IMG/VR virus record: IMGVR_UViG_3300044535_000237
Coordinates: 1-59,396 of that record
Reading direction: 5' to 3' (one strand)
Origin: a virus
Length of the DNA stretch: 59,396 nt
Shown: positions 6,927 through 16,900 of the stretch, in pieces
Layout of the letters: each line of letters starts with the position of its first letter
Numbering within the stretch: the first letter of the stretch is position 1
Position numbers and translations under genes: made by a program
The notes under the pieces: generated by a model
Seen by the model: only the letters and a program-made list of their open reading frames with translations
What the model was told of the DNA's origin: nothing
The model's database searches: none

Positions 6927-9893
6927 TTGGACACAAAAAACTTTTTTACTCGCGTATTCGCCCAAACAGACGAACTGGTTATTTGCATACATAAGCCTGA
7001 TCCATCAGGACAAAATCCAAGAGGCTTTTTTTGGAACCGTGGATCATTTGCTGACATCGACGACGCGATCGACGCGATCAGCAAATGGGATGTAGAAGCT
7101 GAGTCAACTGTTTACTTTGGTGTTGGTGCATTTGCTAATCACAGTTACGTAGAGAACGGTAAGCAGAAATGGTATCGCACGCAAGCACACGCAACAGTGT
7201 TTAAAGCACTGGCGCTTGATTTAGATATTGGTGAGGACAAACCTTACGCTACTCAGAAGGAAGGTTGGATTGCAATGTCCGTCGCCCTCAAAGCGATTGG
7301 TATGCCTCAGCCTATGGTTATATCTTCTGGTCGTGGCATTCATTGCTACTGGCCGATGACTCAGAACATTTCGAAAGAGCATTGGGTAAAAGTATCTACT
7401 GCGCTTCGCATTGCGCTTGAAGAGCATGGTGTCGAGATTGACACGAGCAAGATTCATGATCCATCGATGGTGCTTCGCCCAGTCGGTACGCATCATAAAA
7501 AGCAACAGCCGTGGAAGTTGGTCGAGTGCAAACGTGATTGCCCTGACTATGATCCAGTGCAGTTGTTCACCGTGTTAAAGCCATGGTTTGGAAAGCTGCC
7601 AAAGAACGCGAAGGCAACAGCATCACGCAAGGGTGTTAGATCATCTATTCTCGATGCAGTGCTTAACACAAACGATGTTGTATTGACTGCAGTAGCAGGT
7701 CGCTGTGCTCAAGTGGGTGCGCTTGTAGCTTCTGGTGGTGTACTCGACGCGGCAGGTCGCAACGTTGAAGAACCTTTGTGGCGTGCGTCACTGGGACTCG
7801 CGAAGCATTGCACCGATGTACGAGAAGCTGTGGTCATGCTTGCAGGTGGGCATCCAGATTTTGATCTCGATGACAGCATGGCTAAGCTCAATGGTTGGAA
7901 CGGCACTGGCCCTACGACTTGTGCAAAGTTCGAGCAGTTGTGTGCTAAGGGTTGCGAAGGTTGCCCAAGCCGTGGAAAGATTACAAGCCCTGCGCAGTTG
8001 TCAGTTGTTACTGAGACTGAAGTTGTTACTGAGGAAGGTGAAGAGTTCACGTTCACAATGCCCAAGGGCTATGTTATTCAGAACAACCAGATCATGCGCG
8101 AGGTCAAGACCGAGATCACAACGACTGACGCAAACGGCAACGAAATTGCCCAAGAGGTCACAGAGTTTGACCATGTGTGCCAGTATGAGATTCACATCAC
8201 CGGTGTGTACCACGATCCTGAGAGTCACAAGTCTGCATTCAAAATGATTGCTAAGTACCCAATGACAGGGTGGAAAGAAACAGAGCACGAGATCACTGTG
8301 CTTGCGTCAATCGGTAAAGACTTCTCAGGGTTTTTATTGAACCAACAAATCTACGTCAAGAACGCAGGGCAACAAGAAAAGGTTAGGAGTTATTTGATGG
8401 ACTATTTATCCATGGTGCAACAGCAAGCACCAACAGGATTAGACTTTGTTAACTTCGGTTGGCAAGAAGACGGCTCGTTCATGTGTGGACAAACTGTGCT
8501 TGGCTCGCCATCGGGTGCAACAGACACGCGCCTTCGTGGCCCTGCATCCAACTTCGCTAGGCTTATTGGCCCGCATGGTGAACGCTCTGAGTGGATTCGT
8601 GCGATGGATATGCTGAACCTACCCGGTGCCGATAATATTCGTGCGTCAGTGCTGACAGGCACAGTAGGAATCCTAGGCCCTGCCGCCGGTAACGCAACAG
8701 CGATTGTGTCGATCTATTCTGATGAGACGACAACTGGTAAATCGTTGTCTCTGATCGGCGTGAACAGTCTGATTGGTAACCCCAAGGATTTATTCCTGAG
8801 TCAGAAGGACACAGCGAACGCCATGTATAAGATGCGCGGCGTACTGAATAACTTGCCATGTTGTATCGACGAGATGACTGCGGCTGACGACAAGGACATG
8901 GCCGACATGGGCTACACACTAAGCTCAGGTCGCGAAAAGATTTCGATGACGAAAGAACGTGAGTTGCGTGAACCCGCTAAGTGGTGTGCTCCTACTCACG
9001 TCACGTCTAACATTTCAATGTACCGAAAGTTTGAAAATGCACAGGCAGGCAACGACCCGCTGAAAGCGCGTTGCTTAGAGTTCCCGCAACACGATAGAAC
9101 TTTTGTCGCTACCCGAGAAGATGGCCGTAGCTTTGGGTATGACTTTTTTGAGATCGTAGAAAAGCATAACGGTTGGGCTTTCCCAGAGCTTGTGCAAGTT
9201 GTAATCGACAAGGGCGGCCCCGAGGTCGTATGGAAATGGGCTGAGGCATCATTCAATAAAACGTTTGGTTTTATCTTTGAGCCACAAGAGCGCTTTTACA
9301 GGACGCTACTTATCGCATCATGGGGCATGGGTCGTATTGGCCAAGCCTTGGGTTTGTTCCCGTTCGATGTAAAGGCAACGATAGACTTTATGATTGAGCG
9401 CGTCAAGAAGACGCGTCAGGCCGCCATAGAAAGCAAGTCTGATGTGTTCGACACGATTGGCCAGTACATCATGGAGCACAACGACCGCCTTGTGCATTGC
9501 ACCGAAGTTTATAGCTCAGGTAAAGAGCAGGTAACGCAGCCCGCTCCAGATAAAGCTGTTGCCCGTGTCAAGGTTGTTTATGATGCCAAGAACCCTGTCA
9601 TGCCCGGTAGCATGATCGCGATCAACTTGGCTTTGTTCAAGGCATGGCTAGGTAGATCGCAGGACGGTATTGACCGGATTGAGCGTGAGCTAGAACTTAA
9701 CGGTGCGATGATTGCTAAGCGCGATCGAGTAACGATGTTTAAGGGATGCAAGGACAGAAGCCCCGGCCAGACGCATTGCCTGATTGTGAACCTGAACCAT
9801 CCTAGGTTTGTAGCAACTCTGACTGGCACCATGTCCAGAGAGCAAAGCCCTGTACTATTGGCTGTTCTAAATGGCGTAGCTGTGGGACAATAA
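6927..9893 (+). CDS. Primase-polymerase / helicase fusion
   Basis: A 988-residue replication protein. The N-terminal archaeo-eukaryotic primase part shows D98-L-D100, SGRGIHCYW with His139, and RPVGT at 184-188. The C-terminal part is a helicase-like ATPase with a Walker A-like DETTTGKS (599-606) and Walker B CIDEM with Asp648/Glu649, of the D5/DUF927 kind. It probably primes and unwinds phage DNA for the family A polymerase. The frame opens with TTG at 6927 behind an AGGGG ribosome site; no in-frame ATG fits the spacing. Confidence 0.85.
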   Translation: MDTKNFFTRVFAQTDELVICIHKPDPSGQNPRGFFWNRGSFADIDDAIDAISKWDVEAESTVYFGVGAFANHSYVENGKQKWYRTQAHATVFKALALDLDIGEDKPYATQKEGWIAMSVALKAIGMPQPMVISSGRGIHCYWPMTQNISKEHWVKVSTALRIALEEHGVEIDTSKIHDPSMVLRPVGTHHKKQQPWKLVECKRDCPDYDPVQLFTVLKPWFGKLPKNAKATASRKGVRSSILDAVLNTNDVVLTAVAGRCAQVGALVASGGVLDAAGRNVEEPLWRASLGLAKHCTDVREAVVMLAGGHPDFDLDDSMAKLNGWNGTGPTTCAKFEQLCAKGCEGCPSRGKITSPAQLSVVTETEVVTEEGEEFTFTMPKGYVIQNNQIMREVKTEITTTDANGNEIAQEVTEFDHVCQYEIHITGVYHDPESHKSAFKMIAKYPMTGWKETEHEITVLASIGKDFSGFLLNQQIYVKNAGQQEKVRSYLMDYLSMVQQQAPTGLDFVNFGWQEDGSFMCGQTVLGSPSGATDTRLRGPASNFARLIGPHGERSEWIRAMDMLNLPGADNIRASVLTGTVGILGPAAGNATAIVSIYSDETTTGKSLSLIGVNSLIGNPKDLFLSQKDTANAMYKMRGVLNNLPCCIDEMTAADDKDMADMGYTLSSGREKISMTKERELREPAKWCAPTHVTSNISMYRKFENAQAGNDPLKARCLEFPQHDRTFVATREDGRSFGYDFFEIVEKHNGWAFPELVQVVIDKGGPEVVWKWAEASFNKTFGFIFEPQERFYRTLLIASWGMGRIGQALGLFPFDVKATIDFMIERVKKTRQAAIESKSDVFDTIGQYIMEHNDRLVHCTEVYSSGKEQVTQPAPDKAVARVKVVYDAKNPVMPGSMIAINLALFKAWLGRSQDGIDRIERELELNGAMIAKRDRVTMFKGCKDRSPGQTHCLIVNLNHPRFVATLTGTMSREQSPVLLAVLNGVAVGQ

Positions 9894-9918
9894 GATATCT
9901 TTTTTAAGGACAACTATC

Positions 9919-10170
9919 ATGCCACGTGACTACAAGAAAGAGTACGCGAACTACCAAGGCAAACCGGATCAGATCGCTAATCGGGCTGACCGCAATTCAG
10001 CGCGTCGACAAATGGAAAAGAAAGGCGTCGTCAGCAAAGGCGACGGCCTTGACGTCGATCACAAGAAACCCATTGCAAAGGGCGGCGGAAATGGCGGAGG
10101 TAATCTCCGCGCAGTCCCTAAGTCTGCAAACCGTTCGTTTGCACGAACCCGTTCAGCAGGGATGAAGTAA
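9919..10170 (+). CDS. Small HNH endonuclease
   Basis: An 83-residue protein with a minimal HNH core: DVDHKKPIAKGG, then GNLRAVPKSANRS. This matches the stand-alone HNH proteins frequent in podoviruses. A good ribosome site (TAAGGA) precedes the ATG. Its TAA is the final plus-strand codon of this block and touches the stop of the minus-strand gene at 10171. It may act in DNA processing; a homing function is possible but there is no sign of an intron nearby. Confidence 0.85.
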   Translation: MPRDYKKEYANYQGKPDQIANRADRNSARRQMEKKGVVSKGDGLDVDHKKPIAKGGGNGGGNLRAVPKSANRSFARTRSAGMK

Positions 10171-10177
10171 TTACTTC
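10164..10177. other. Perfect palindrome spanning convergent stop codons
   Basis: GAAGTAATTACTTC is a perfect 14-bp inverted repeat centred on 10170/10171. Each half is the last Lys codon and TAA of one of two convergent genes. There is no intergenic DNA and no visible terminator between the plus and minus transcription blocks. Confidence 0.75.
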
Positions 10178-10305
10178 TTAGCCTTCATGCATTTGCCCAT
10201 GGCGCTGCATTTAGCTTTGTTAGGACAGCCAGCACATGGTTTAAAAGGTGCAGCTTTTTTACCAGCAGTTTTTTTGGCAGGGGCCATCATCATTTTTCCG
10301 TACAT
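10171..10305 (-). CDS. Small Cys/Lys-rich protein
   Basis: A 44-residue frame starting MYGKMMMAPAKK and containing CAGCPNKAKCSAMGKC, a tight four-cysteine cluster in a very basic chain. It could fold around a zinc ion and bind nucleic acid. TTGGAGA lies five bases before the ATG, a strong ribosome site, which supports the gene despite its size. It is the last gene of the long minus-strand block. Confidence 0.65.
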   Translation of the reverse strand: MYGKMMMAPAKKTAGKKAAPFKPCAGCPNKAKCSAMGKCMKAKK

Positions 10306-10323
10306 AGTAATCTCCAATTAAAG

Positions 10324-10557
10324 TTAACGAAATTTTGCAGTTTTAGCCGCAATCTTTTTGGGTTGCGCTACGAATTGTTTTCCGGCTTCTTTTCCGGCTC
10401 GCTTGGCTTTGGTTGTCGCAGCGTACTCACTAGGGCTGAGACTTTTAATCGCAGCGCTTGGAAGGTATCTTTCACCTGTGTCAGAAGATTTTTTACCACT
10501 TTTGGTTCTCCATTTTTGGTCGCCCCAGTCTTTTAGGGATTGTTGTGGGGCTTTCAA
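10324..10557 (-). CDS. Small basic phage protein, DUF5872-like
   Basis: A 77-residue basic protein with QSLKDWGDQKWRTKSGKKSS, then ERYLPSAAIKSLSPSEYAA. This pattern (SLKxWxxQxWRT ... RYLPxAA) recurs in phage and algal-virus proteins annotated DUF5872. The likely start is TTG at 10557, overlapping the upstream TGA as TTGA with a G-rich ribosome site. It may be packaged DNA-associated protein, by charge only. Confidence 0.6.
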   Translation of the reverse strand: MKAPQQSLKDWGDQKWRTKSGKKSSDTGERYLPSAAIKSLSPSEYAATTKAKRAGKEAGKQFVAQPKKIAAKTAKFR

Positions 10558-10736
10558 TCTCGATACCCCCCGCCTGCTGCCTTATACTTCTTAGCAACAA
10601 GCTGTGCCTTACGAGCAGACCATTGGCCTGCACCAGTGCCTTGCGTTGCCGCGGACTTTACCTGAGCCACAATCTTCTTGCGAAGTGTAGGCTTTGTGTA
10701 ATTGCCAGCGGCATTAACAGTTGATTTGGTAGCCAT
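10554..10736 (-). CDS. Small basic conserved phage protein
   Basis: A 60-residue protein starting MATKSTVNAAG, with KPTLRKKIVAQVK and a C-terminal GQWSARKAQLVAKKYKAAGG. The last segment is a conserved signature in many environmental phage contigs. I chose ATG 10736, behind GGAAG, rather than an upstream start at 10802 that overlaps the neighbouring gene. Strongly basic; function unknown. Confidence 0.65.
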   Translation of the reverse strand: MATKSTVNAAGNYTKPTLRKKIVAQVKSAATQGTGAGQWSARKAQLVAKKYKAAGGGYRD

Positions 10737-10737
10737 A

Positions 10738-10992
10738 TTAGCACTTCCAAGCACGTAGTGATTTGTTGATACGACTGTTAGGGTCGTTTGCAGTCTTCGC
10801 ACTGGTCAGCTTCTCTTTCATGCCTTCCATGCGGGCACAGAATGAGTCACGTCGTGGGCCACCCTCGGGTTGGGGAGCCTTGAGTCCCGGCTTTCCGGGA
10901 TTGGCTTTATTATAAGAAGCTCGCCCCTTGGCGTTCAAGCCCCCCTTTTCCGATTTACCTTCTTTGCGTGTCCAAGCTGGTGTTTTAGCCAT
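10738..10992 (-). CDS. DUF6321-like basic protein
   Basis: An 84-residue protein with AWTRKEGKSEKGGLNAKGRASYNK followed by PRRDSFCARMEGM, the pattern of DUF6321 family phage proteins. It starts with ATG at 10992 behind GGGGAGA and its start codon overlaps the stop of the 2083-residue gene. With its two neighbours it forms a set of three small, very basic late proteins. Late expression and charge suggest a packaged or DNA-binding role; this is inference. Confidence 0.7.
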   Translation of the reverse strand: MAKTPAWTRKEGKSEKGGLNAKGRASYNKANPGKPGLKAPQPEGGPRRDSFCARMEGMKEKLTSAKTANDPNSRINKSLRAWKC

Positions 10993-13900
10993 TAGTCAAT
11001 CTCCCCTGTGCCACCACGGGCTTTGTCGAGTTCTTTTTCCATGCGTATTTGCAAGTCTTCAAGTTGCTTGTCCAGTGCTTCGTAATCGGGATAGCCTTTA
11101 CGCTCCTCTTCACGTTTTGCTTTGCGCATTGCGTCTTTAAATTCGCGTTCAACACGCTTTGAAATAACATCTTGAACAGCTTCAGATTCAATAACGTCGT
11201 AGTCATACATTTTTAATCCAAATGTTCTGGCTATAGCAAGATTGCTAACAGGTGCACCTGTGATGCCTGTTTTCTCATCTAGTATATCGTTTACTGCTTT
11301 GAGTTGGGTAGAACTAATTGCTGGTGGAGTCACAATATCATATGCAAACTTAGCAGCATTTTTAAATTTCTGCCATTCGGTATCCGTTGGTTGGTTCAGA
11401 GATTTACCTGTGTAGGGGTTTACACCTATGACTAGTCCTGCAATAGCCGAGACTATTGGGCCGCTTGGCGTGATTGCTCCGGGAATCCAAGACTGTCCCA
11501 TGAAGCCATTCGGCAAACCCTTAGCGGCAGAAGCCATCGGTACGTAGTCACCGAGACGGTAGTACACAGGGTTGTTTTCGTCGCCCATGAACGGGATGCG
11601 AATGTGCATGTAAGGGCCAATGCCAAACATGCGTTCGCGTATTTCTTTCGGGCCACGCTTGCGAGTTTCTTCGTCATCGTCACCTGCCGCAGAAGCCATG
11701 GCTACGTCAATGAGGTAATAAGCCGCCAAGACGTTAGCAATCTTCCAAGGTTGGTGCAACGCGATGCGTCCCATAACAGGAGCAATAGCATACGTCCATG
11801 ACACAAACGGCAAGAATGACTGGCGTGCAATACGGACTGCTTTAGAGTCGATGTCGTAGTCAAGGAATGCCTTGCGTGCAAAGGTACCCGCGTCGCTGAA
11901 GTTCTCTGCAGTGGGAGTTTTCTCACCACTACGCTCCTGCAATTCGCCGACCTTCTTCATGAACGCGGCTAAACGGAATACGTTATCCTCGGCGGCGTAC
12001 AGTTCGGACGCAATATTGTCTAACTTGTTTCCTGCCTTGGCTGCAAGTGCAACGCCCATCTGCGCTTTAGATTTCTCGTACCCAGTAAACATCTTCAGAC
12101 GTTGCATTAGCGACGTATCTGTTGGCTGTGCAAGATTTTCGTTCCATGCCTTATAGATGGCTTCCTTAACCTCAGCACTTGAGTAGTCGCCAAGCATCGC
12201 ACCAGAGTTCATGAACTGCGACATGATCGCAAGTTCACTTGGTGTCAAAGACTTAGCGTTTAGCTCGTATTTGGTAAACAACTTAGCCGCAGAAGCAATC
12301 GTGCTAACAGGAATGTCATGCATCATCGCCAAAGTAACGTTAGAGGCAATGTTAGTAATGTGCGTGCCGGGGTTGTAAACGGTCTTGGCTTTCTTAAACC
12401 AACGCATAGAAGCGTTGTACGCACGGAACGAAACCAATGGCTTGCGGTCAGCCATGTCAGTCATCGCACTCCACACAGGGCCGGGCATGTATTTGCCAGC
12501 TAACGCGCCGTAAGCTTCTACGTCAGGTATTTTTACCCATGTATTTGTATTGCGATATAAGTCGGCAATCTGTGGCGTCTTGGCTTCATCCTTGGAAACG
12601 CTTAACACTTGGTTAGGGTTGGGTGCCCGACCAAATATTTTCTTAACGGCCTCTAGTGAATCAAACGAAACACTTAGCTCTGTTGGCTTGCCGTCTTCAT
12701 AACCCAGCGTAGACGCGGCTTTAGAGAAGTTGCGTGACGCGTAGTTGTTAGCCAGTGCAGCCATGGTGTTACGCATAGCGTTAGCAAGCTCAGTGACTTT
12801 CTTTTCAAGGATTGCTTGTTGGGCCGTCATGTTAGATGTGAACTTATAGCCCTCACCTTTCTTGCCGGAGATACGCCATTGACGTGAGGGATCAACTGTA
12901 AAGCCTACGGGATTACCCGTAGTTTCGTAGCCCTTGATAGACATGTACCCTTGCGGGACTTGGGGGCCAGCAGGGTCTTTAATGTTGGGGCCAAACACTT
13001 GGTAGAAGGGGCCTGTGATGTCAACGTCACCGTTTTTATCTACGCCCATCCAGTGCTGAAAACCTTCGATGGTTTCTTCAAATCGATGCTGCAGACCAAT
13101 GATTTCACTTAGCTTACGCGCACCGAATGTGTGACTTGCAACTTGGTTTGTGTTACCCGCAAACAGCAAGGACTCAGAGAATTTAGTGTTCTCAAAGTAT
13201 GCACGGTCTTTAGCTGGAAGCTCAGAAATGTACATCGCCATGCTCTTCTCAATGGAGTCGGCAATTTCTTTGACCTTTGCAACATCTGGAAATTTATCCA
13301 GTGCTTTTTTATCGCCGTCAAGATAATCAAAGATTGCCTTTGCCTCGTCAGCACTACGTGACTCAACGAAGTTGGCCAACTGCTCCATACGTTGGTAGCC
13401 AGTGTTCTTGTCAACCTTGTACTTCTCCATGAGCTTGCTAGTGAAATCATTCACACCGAAGCGGGAGTTGATATAGGTGATGTAACGCTCTGCAGTTGGA
13501 AAGTCTTTGCGGATTTTGTCTGCTAATTTGCTAGATAGGTCGCCTACTTTTTGAGCACCACGTTGCCAGCCAACTAGGTCAAAAAACAACTTTGTGCTTA
13601 AGGCCGCGGGGGCAACCTTTTTGTTGTAGACAATATAGTCTTGGGCATTAACTTTCCCTTGCGGCGTGCCAGTGCTCTCTACAGCAGCTTCTAGAATGTT
13701 GCCTACAGCTTCACCTTTCTTGGCAGCGCCAGCCGCTTCGAGGAGCTTAAACGTGTTACCAATTACATCTGCAGCAACAGATGGGCGAACACCAACAAGT
13801 TTCTGCACTGTTGTAAGAATGGTTTGCCAGACGTTCTTAGCCGCATCATAGAAAGACTTGGGAGCCTCGGTGCTATCCATAGCTTCCAGTGCGCGACGGA

Positions 13901-16900
13901 AGTCGTTGAGCGTGTTGCCGTAAGAAACCAATTCCAAAACAGCGTCGAGTTCTTTCTTGTCCGTCATCAGTGCTTTGAGCACATCTTGAACACGTTTAGC
14001 GTCAGGGCTTAATTCACCTTTGTAATTTACAACGCGTTTAAGCGCCGCCTTCAATGCACGGACTTCCGGTGCATTAGGATTCTGATAAATATACCACTGC
14101 AATGCACCATGCAACGACTCGTGCAATGTGACTGCCGCAGACGCGTCTCGTTGGATATAGACTGTATTGGTTTTTGGATCATAGTAAGGTTTACCCTTAG
14201 ATATGAACTCAAGATTTGGTGCGGTATCGCTGTCGTACAAAGACTGAAATACACCCTTGGCAATTGTGCGTTCAAACGGCGTGCCGTGAGTCTGAATGTA
14301 ATTCAGCAAACCAAGAATGCCAGTAGAAGATTCACCTTTGCCAAACTTAGCGTAACCTAAAGCGGCTTTTTCTAGCGGAGTTTGCGTCTCACCGGCGGCA
14401 GTCGATTCTTTAGAACCACGAATTGGTGTTTGGCGAACAAAAGTTGCGTCAGATTCGCCTTGGAACATATTGTCCTTGGCTGCTCTCCAACCTTGCGACA
14501 GCATGGTGTCCATTTTTAAGAACGCCTGTGCAATACCATCTGCGCCTTCTTGGCCGAAGTCTTCGTTCATACCTTCATCAGTTGTCTGGGTATGCAACTT
14601 CTGTTGCACCATATCTTTGACAAGCTTGACAATAGCTTCAACATCTTTTGCATTGCCGTTAACTGCTTTACCCAAACCAGCAAGGGCGTCACGAGTCTCT
14701 CTTAGTTGATCTAGTGTTGTTCCAACGCGTTGGCTGGTCTTAGCCTTTATTTGCCCACGTTGTTGTGCAGGAGTTTGGCCAGCCAGTTTGGTAGGCTTGT
14801 AAATTGTTTCCCCATTCTCGCCTTTGATTGCACGTTCTGTAGGAATGCCGCGGAGCATGTTGCCACCCGCGTTGCTAAACTTGTAATACGCTTTTGCAAA
14901 CGCACGCACAGCGTCAGCAATTTGTTGCTCTCTGTCACTAATACCATCGACAGTTGCAGAAGGATTTAGCAATGCATCACGGATGTTTCGTAGGGCACTA
15001 ACAGTCAGAGATGTTTTGCCCGGTACAGCTTTTTTGTCAGCGCCTTCTACTCCAGCTTGCAATGGATTGTTCGTAACATTAGTCCGATTCGCAGTTTGAA
15101 GTGCCGCGGTCAAGCCCATTTCGTCTTGCTTTTTTTGTTCCGCGGTTTGTCGGTCAGCAACGCGATTAGCGGCTTGCTGCTCTTTGGCAGTCAAAGCCCC
15201 AGTAATTTTTCTACGTTCCGCAGACAACTGCATACCGGCACTACGTAGAGCGCTTTCGCGGTCTTGGTAATTAGCTATCTCTCGTGCACGACGGGTTCTG
15301 CCATCGTAGGTTTCCTGTGCCTTATTCCAAGCATCAGCTTGTTCTTGGCTAAGCGTTACCTCGGTATCGTTAATCTTTACGACTGATCCAACGGTGATGG
15401 GTGCTTTTTGTTTTTTCGTTTTTGTTTGCTGGGCTTGAGTGGTTTTAGTGCCATCTTGAATTGCAGGTGTAGTTACAGGAGTTGTTACGGGCGTAGAAGA
15501 AACGCCCCCCGCGACTGGCGCGGAGGGCAAAGGGGTGGCTTTAGCATCACCACCCAAAGGAGCAACGGCAACAGGACGCTCTGAAAGTTGGCTTGTAGGC
15601 CCAGTGAGTGACTCTTGGGGGCCCGGTCTGTCCAAACGCATGTTGCTGAACGGAGCGGAACGTGGTGGCACAAGGGATGTGCGAGCAATGGGTTGAATTT
15701 CTGCAGGTGTGATGGGTTGCATCACATCTGGGTTCATGATTCGGTCAAAGTCTGCTTTTGTTCCAACACCTTGTTGGGCATCAAACATGGCTTGTACTGC
15801 GGTACCAAGTTGCATTGCTTGAGCAAGCGGAGCCTCTTGTTGGTTGGCTTCTGCCTCTAGATTGCTGACAAGGCCACGGGCTTGGTCGCCTACATCTTGA
15901 ATGTTCAGCAACTGATCGCCGCGCTTACCAACAAAGTTTTGCCAACTCTTACCAACTTCTTTAACGGCTTCTAGACCTTGCTCTTTGCGTGTTAGCAAAT
16001 CTTGGTATTGCCCGCCAACGTCTTGCGCGGCCATGAACGAAGACAAACTTTTAGAAGCGTCAGCCTCAGACATTGGGCGCTCAGTAGCCATCCGCTTGTC
16101 AAACTCAGCTTGTGGGTCAACTTCAGAAAGTTTACGTCCATCGACATCTGCCTGTGTTTGTGTCAGGTCTTTGGGTGCTTCTTCAAGCGCCCTTAACGCA
16201 GAGTTGCGTTGATCTTCGAGAGCCAACTGCTCTGTAAACCATGCACCAACGTTCGTCTCAGGAACATTCTGTCTGCGGGCTTCCTTCATCACGGCTTCAA
16301 ATGCCTGTGCGCGGATTTCAGGAGGAGCATCTTCGCCCAACGCGGCCTTTAAAGATTCTGCTCGGCGAGCACGCGATGCATGACCACCCAGTGCAAATGG
16401 GCCAAGCAACATTGTCAGACCTGCACCGCCTAACGCTGACTGCCGTGCAATCTCATAGGGGTTTTCGTCTCCTGCCGCGCCGTAAGCGCGTTCAACCGCG
16501 TATGTGCCTAAATCTTGAGCAACCTCTGTACTGGGCTGCACTAGCATGTTGATACCCATGCTTTTTGCAAAAGGCTTCAGAACACTGGTATCAGTCATCC
16601 TTGCCGCAACACCAGCCGTAGTGCGTTCACCCATGCCCAACAATGGGGACAATCCTTTAATAGCGCGACCGCCAACGAATGTAGCGGCACCTTCACCAAC
16701 ACCTTGGATTAGACCAACACGGCGAGCAGCCTCTGTTGCTGCTTGTGGGTCACCAGTTTGCTCTAATACTTTGTCATAAGTTCCTTGCGCAGACGATGTG
16801 CCGAACAATAACGCCGCCGCCGCGGGAGCGATGACTTGCCCACCGGGAACAAAAGCTAAAGGTAAGGTAGCCGCAACAGGAGCCAACCCACGAGCACCAG

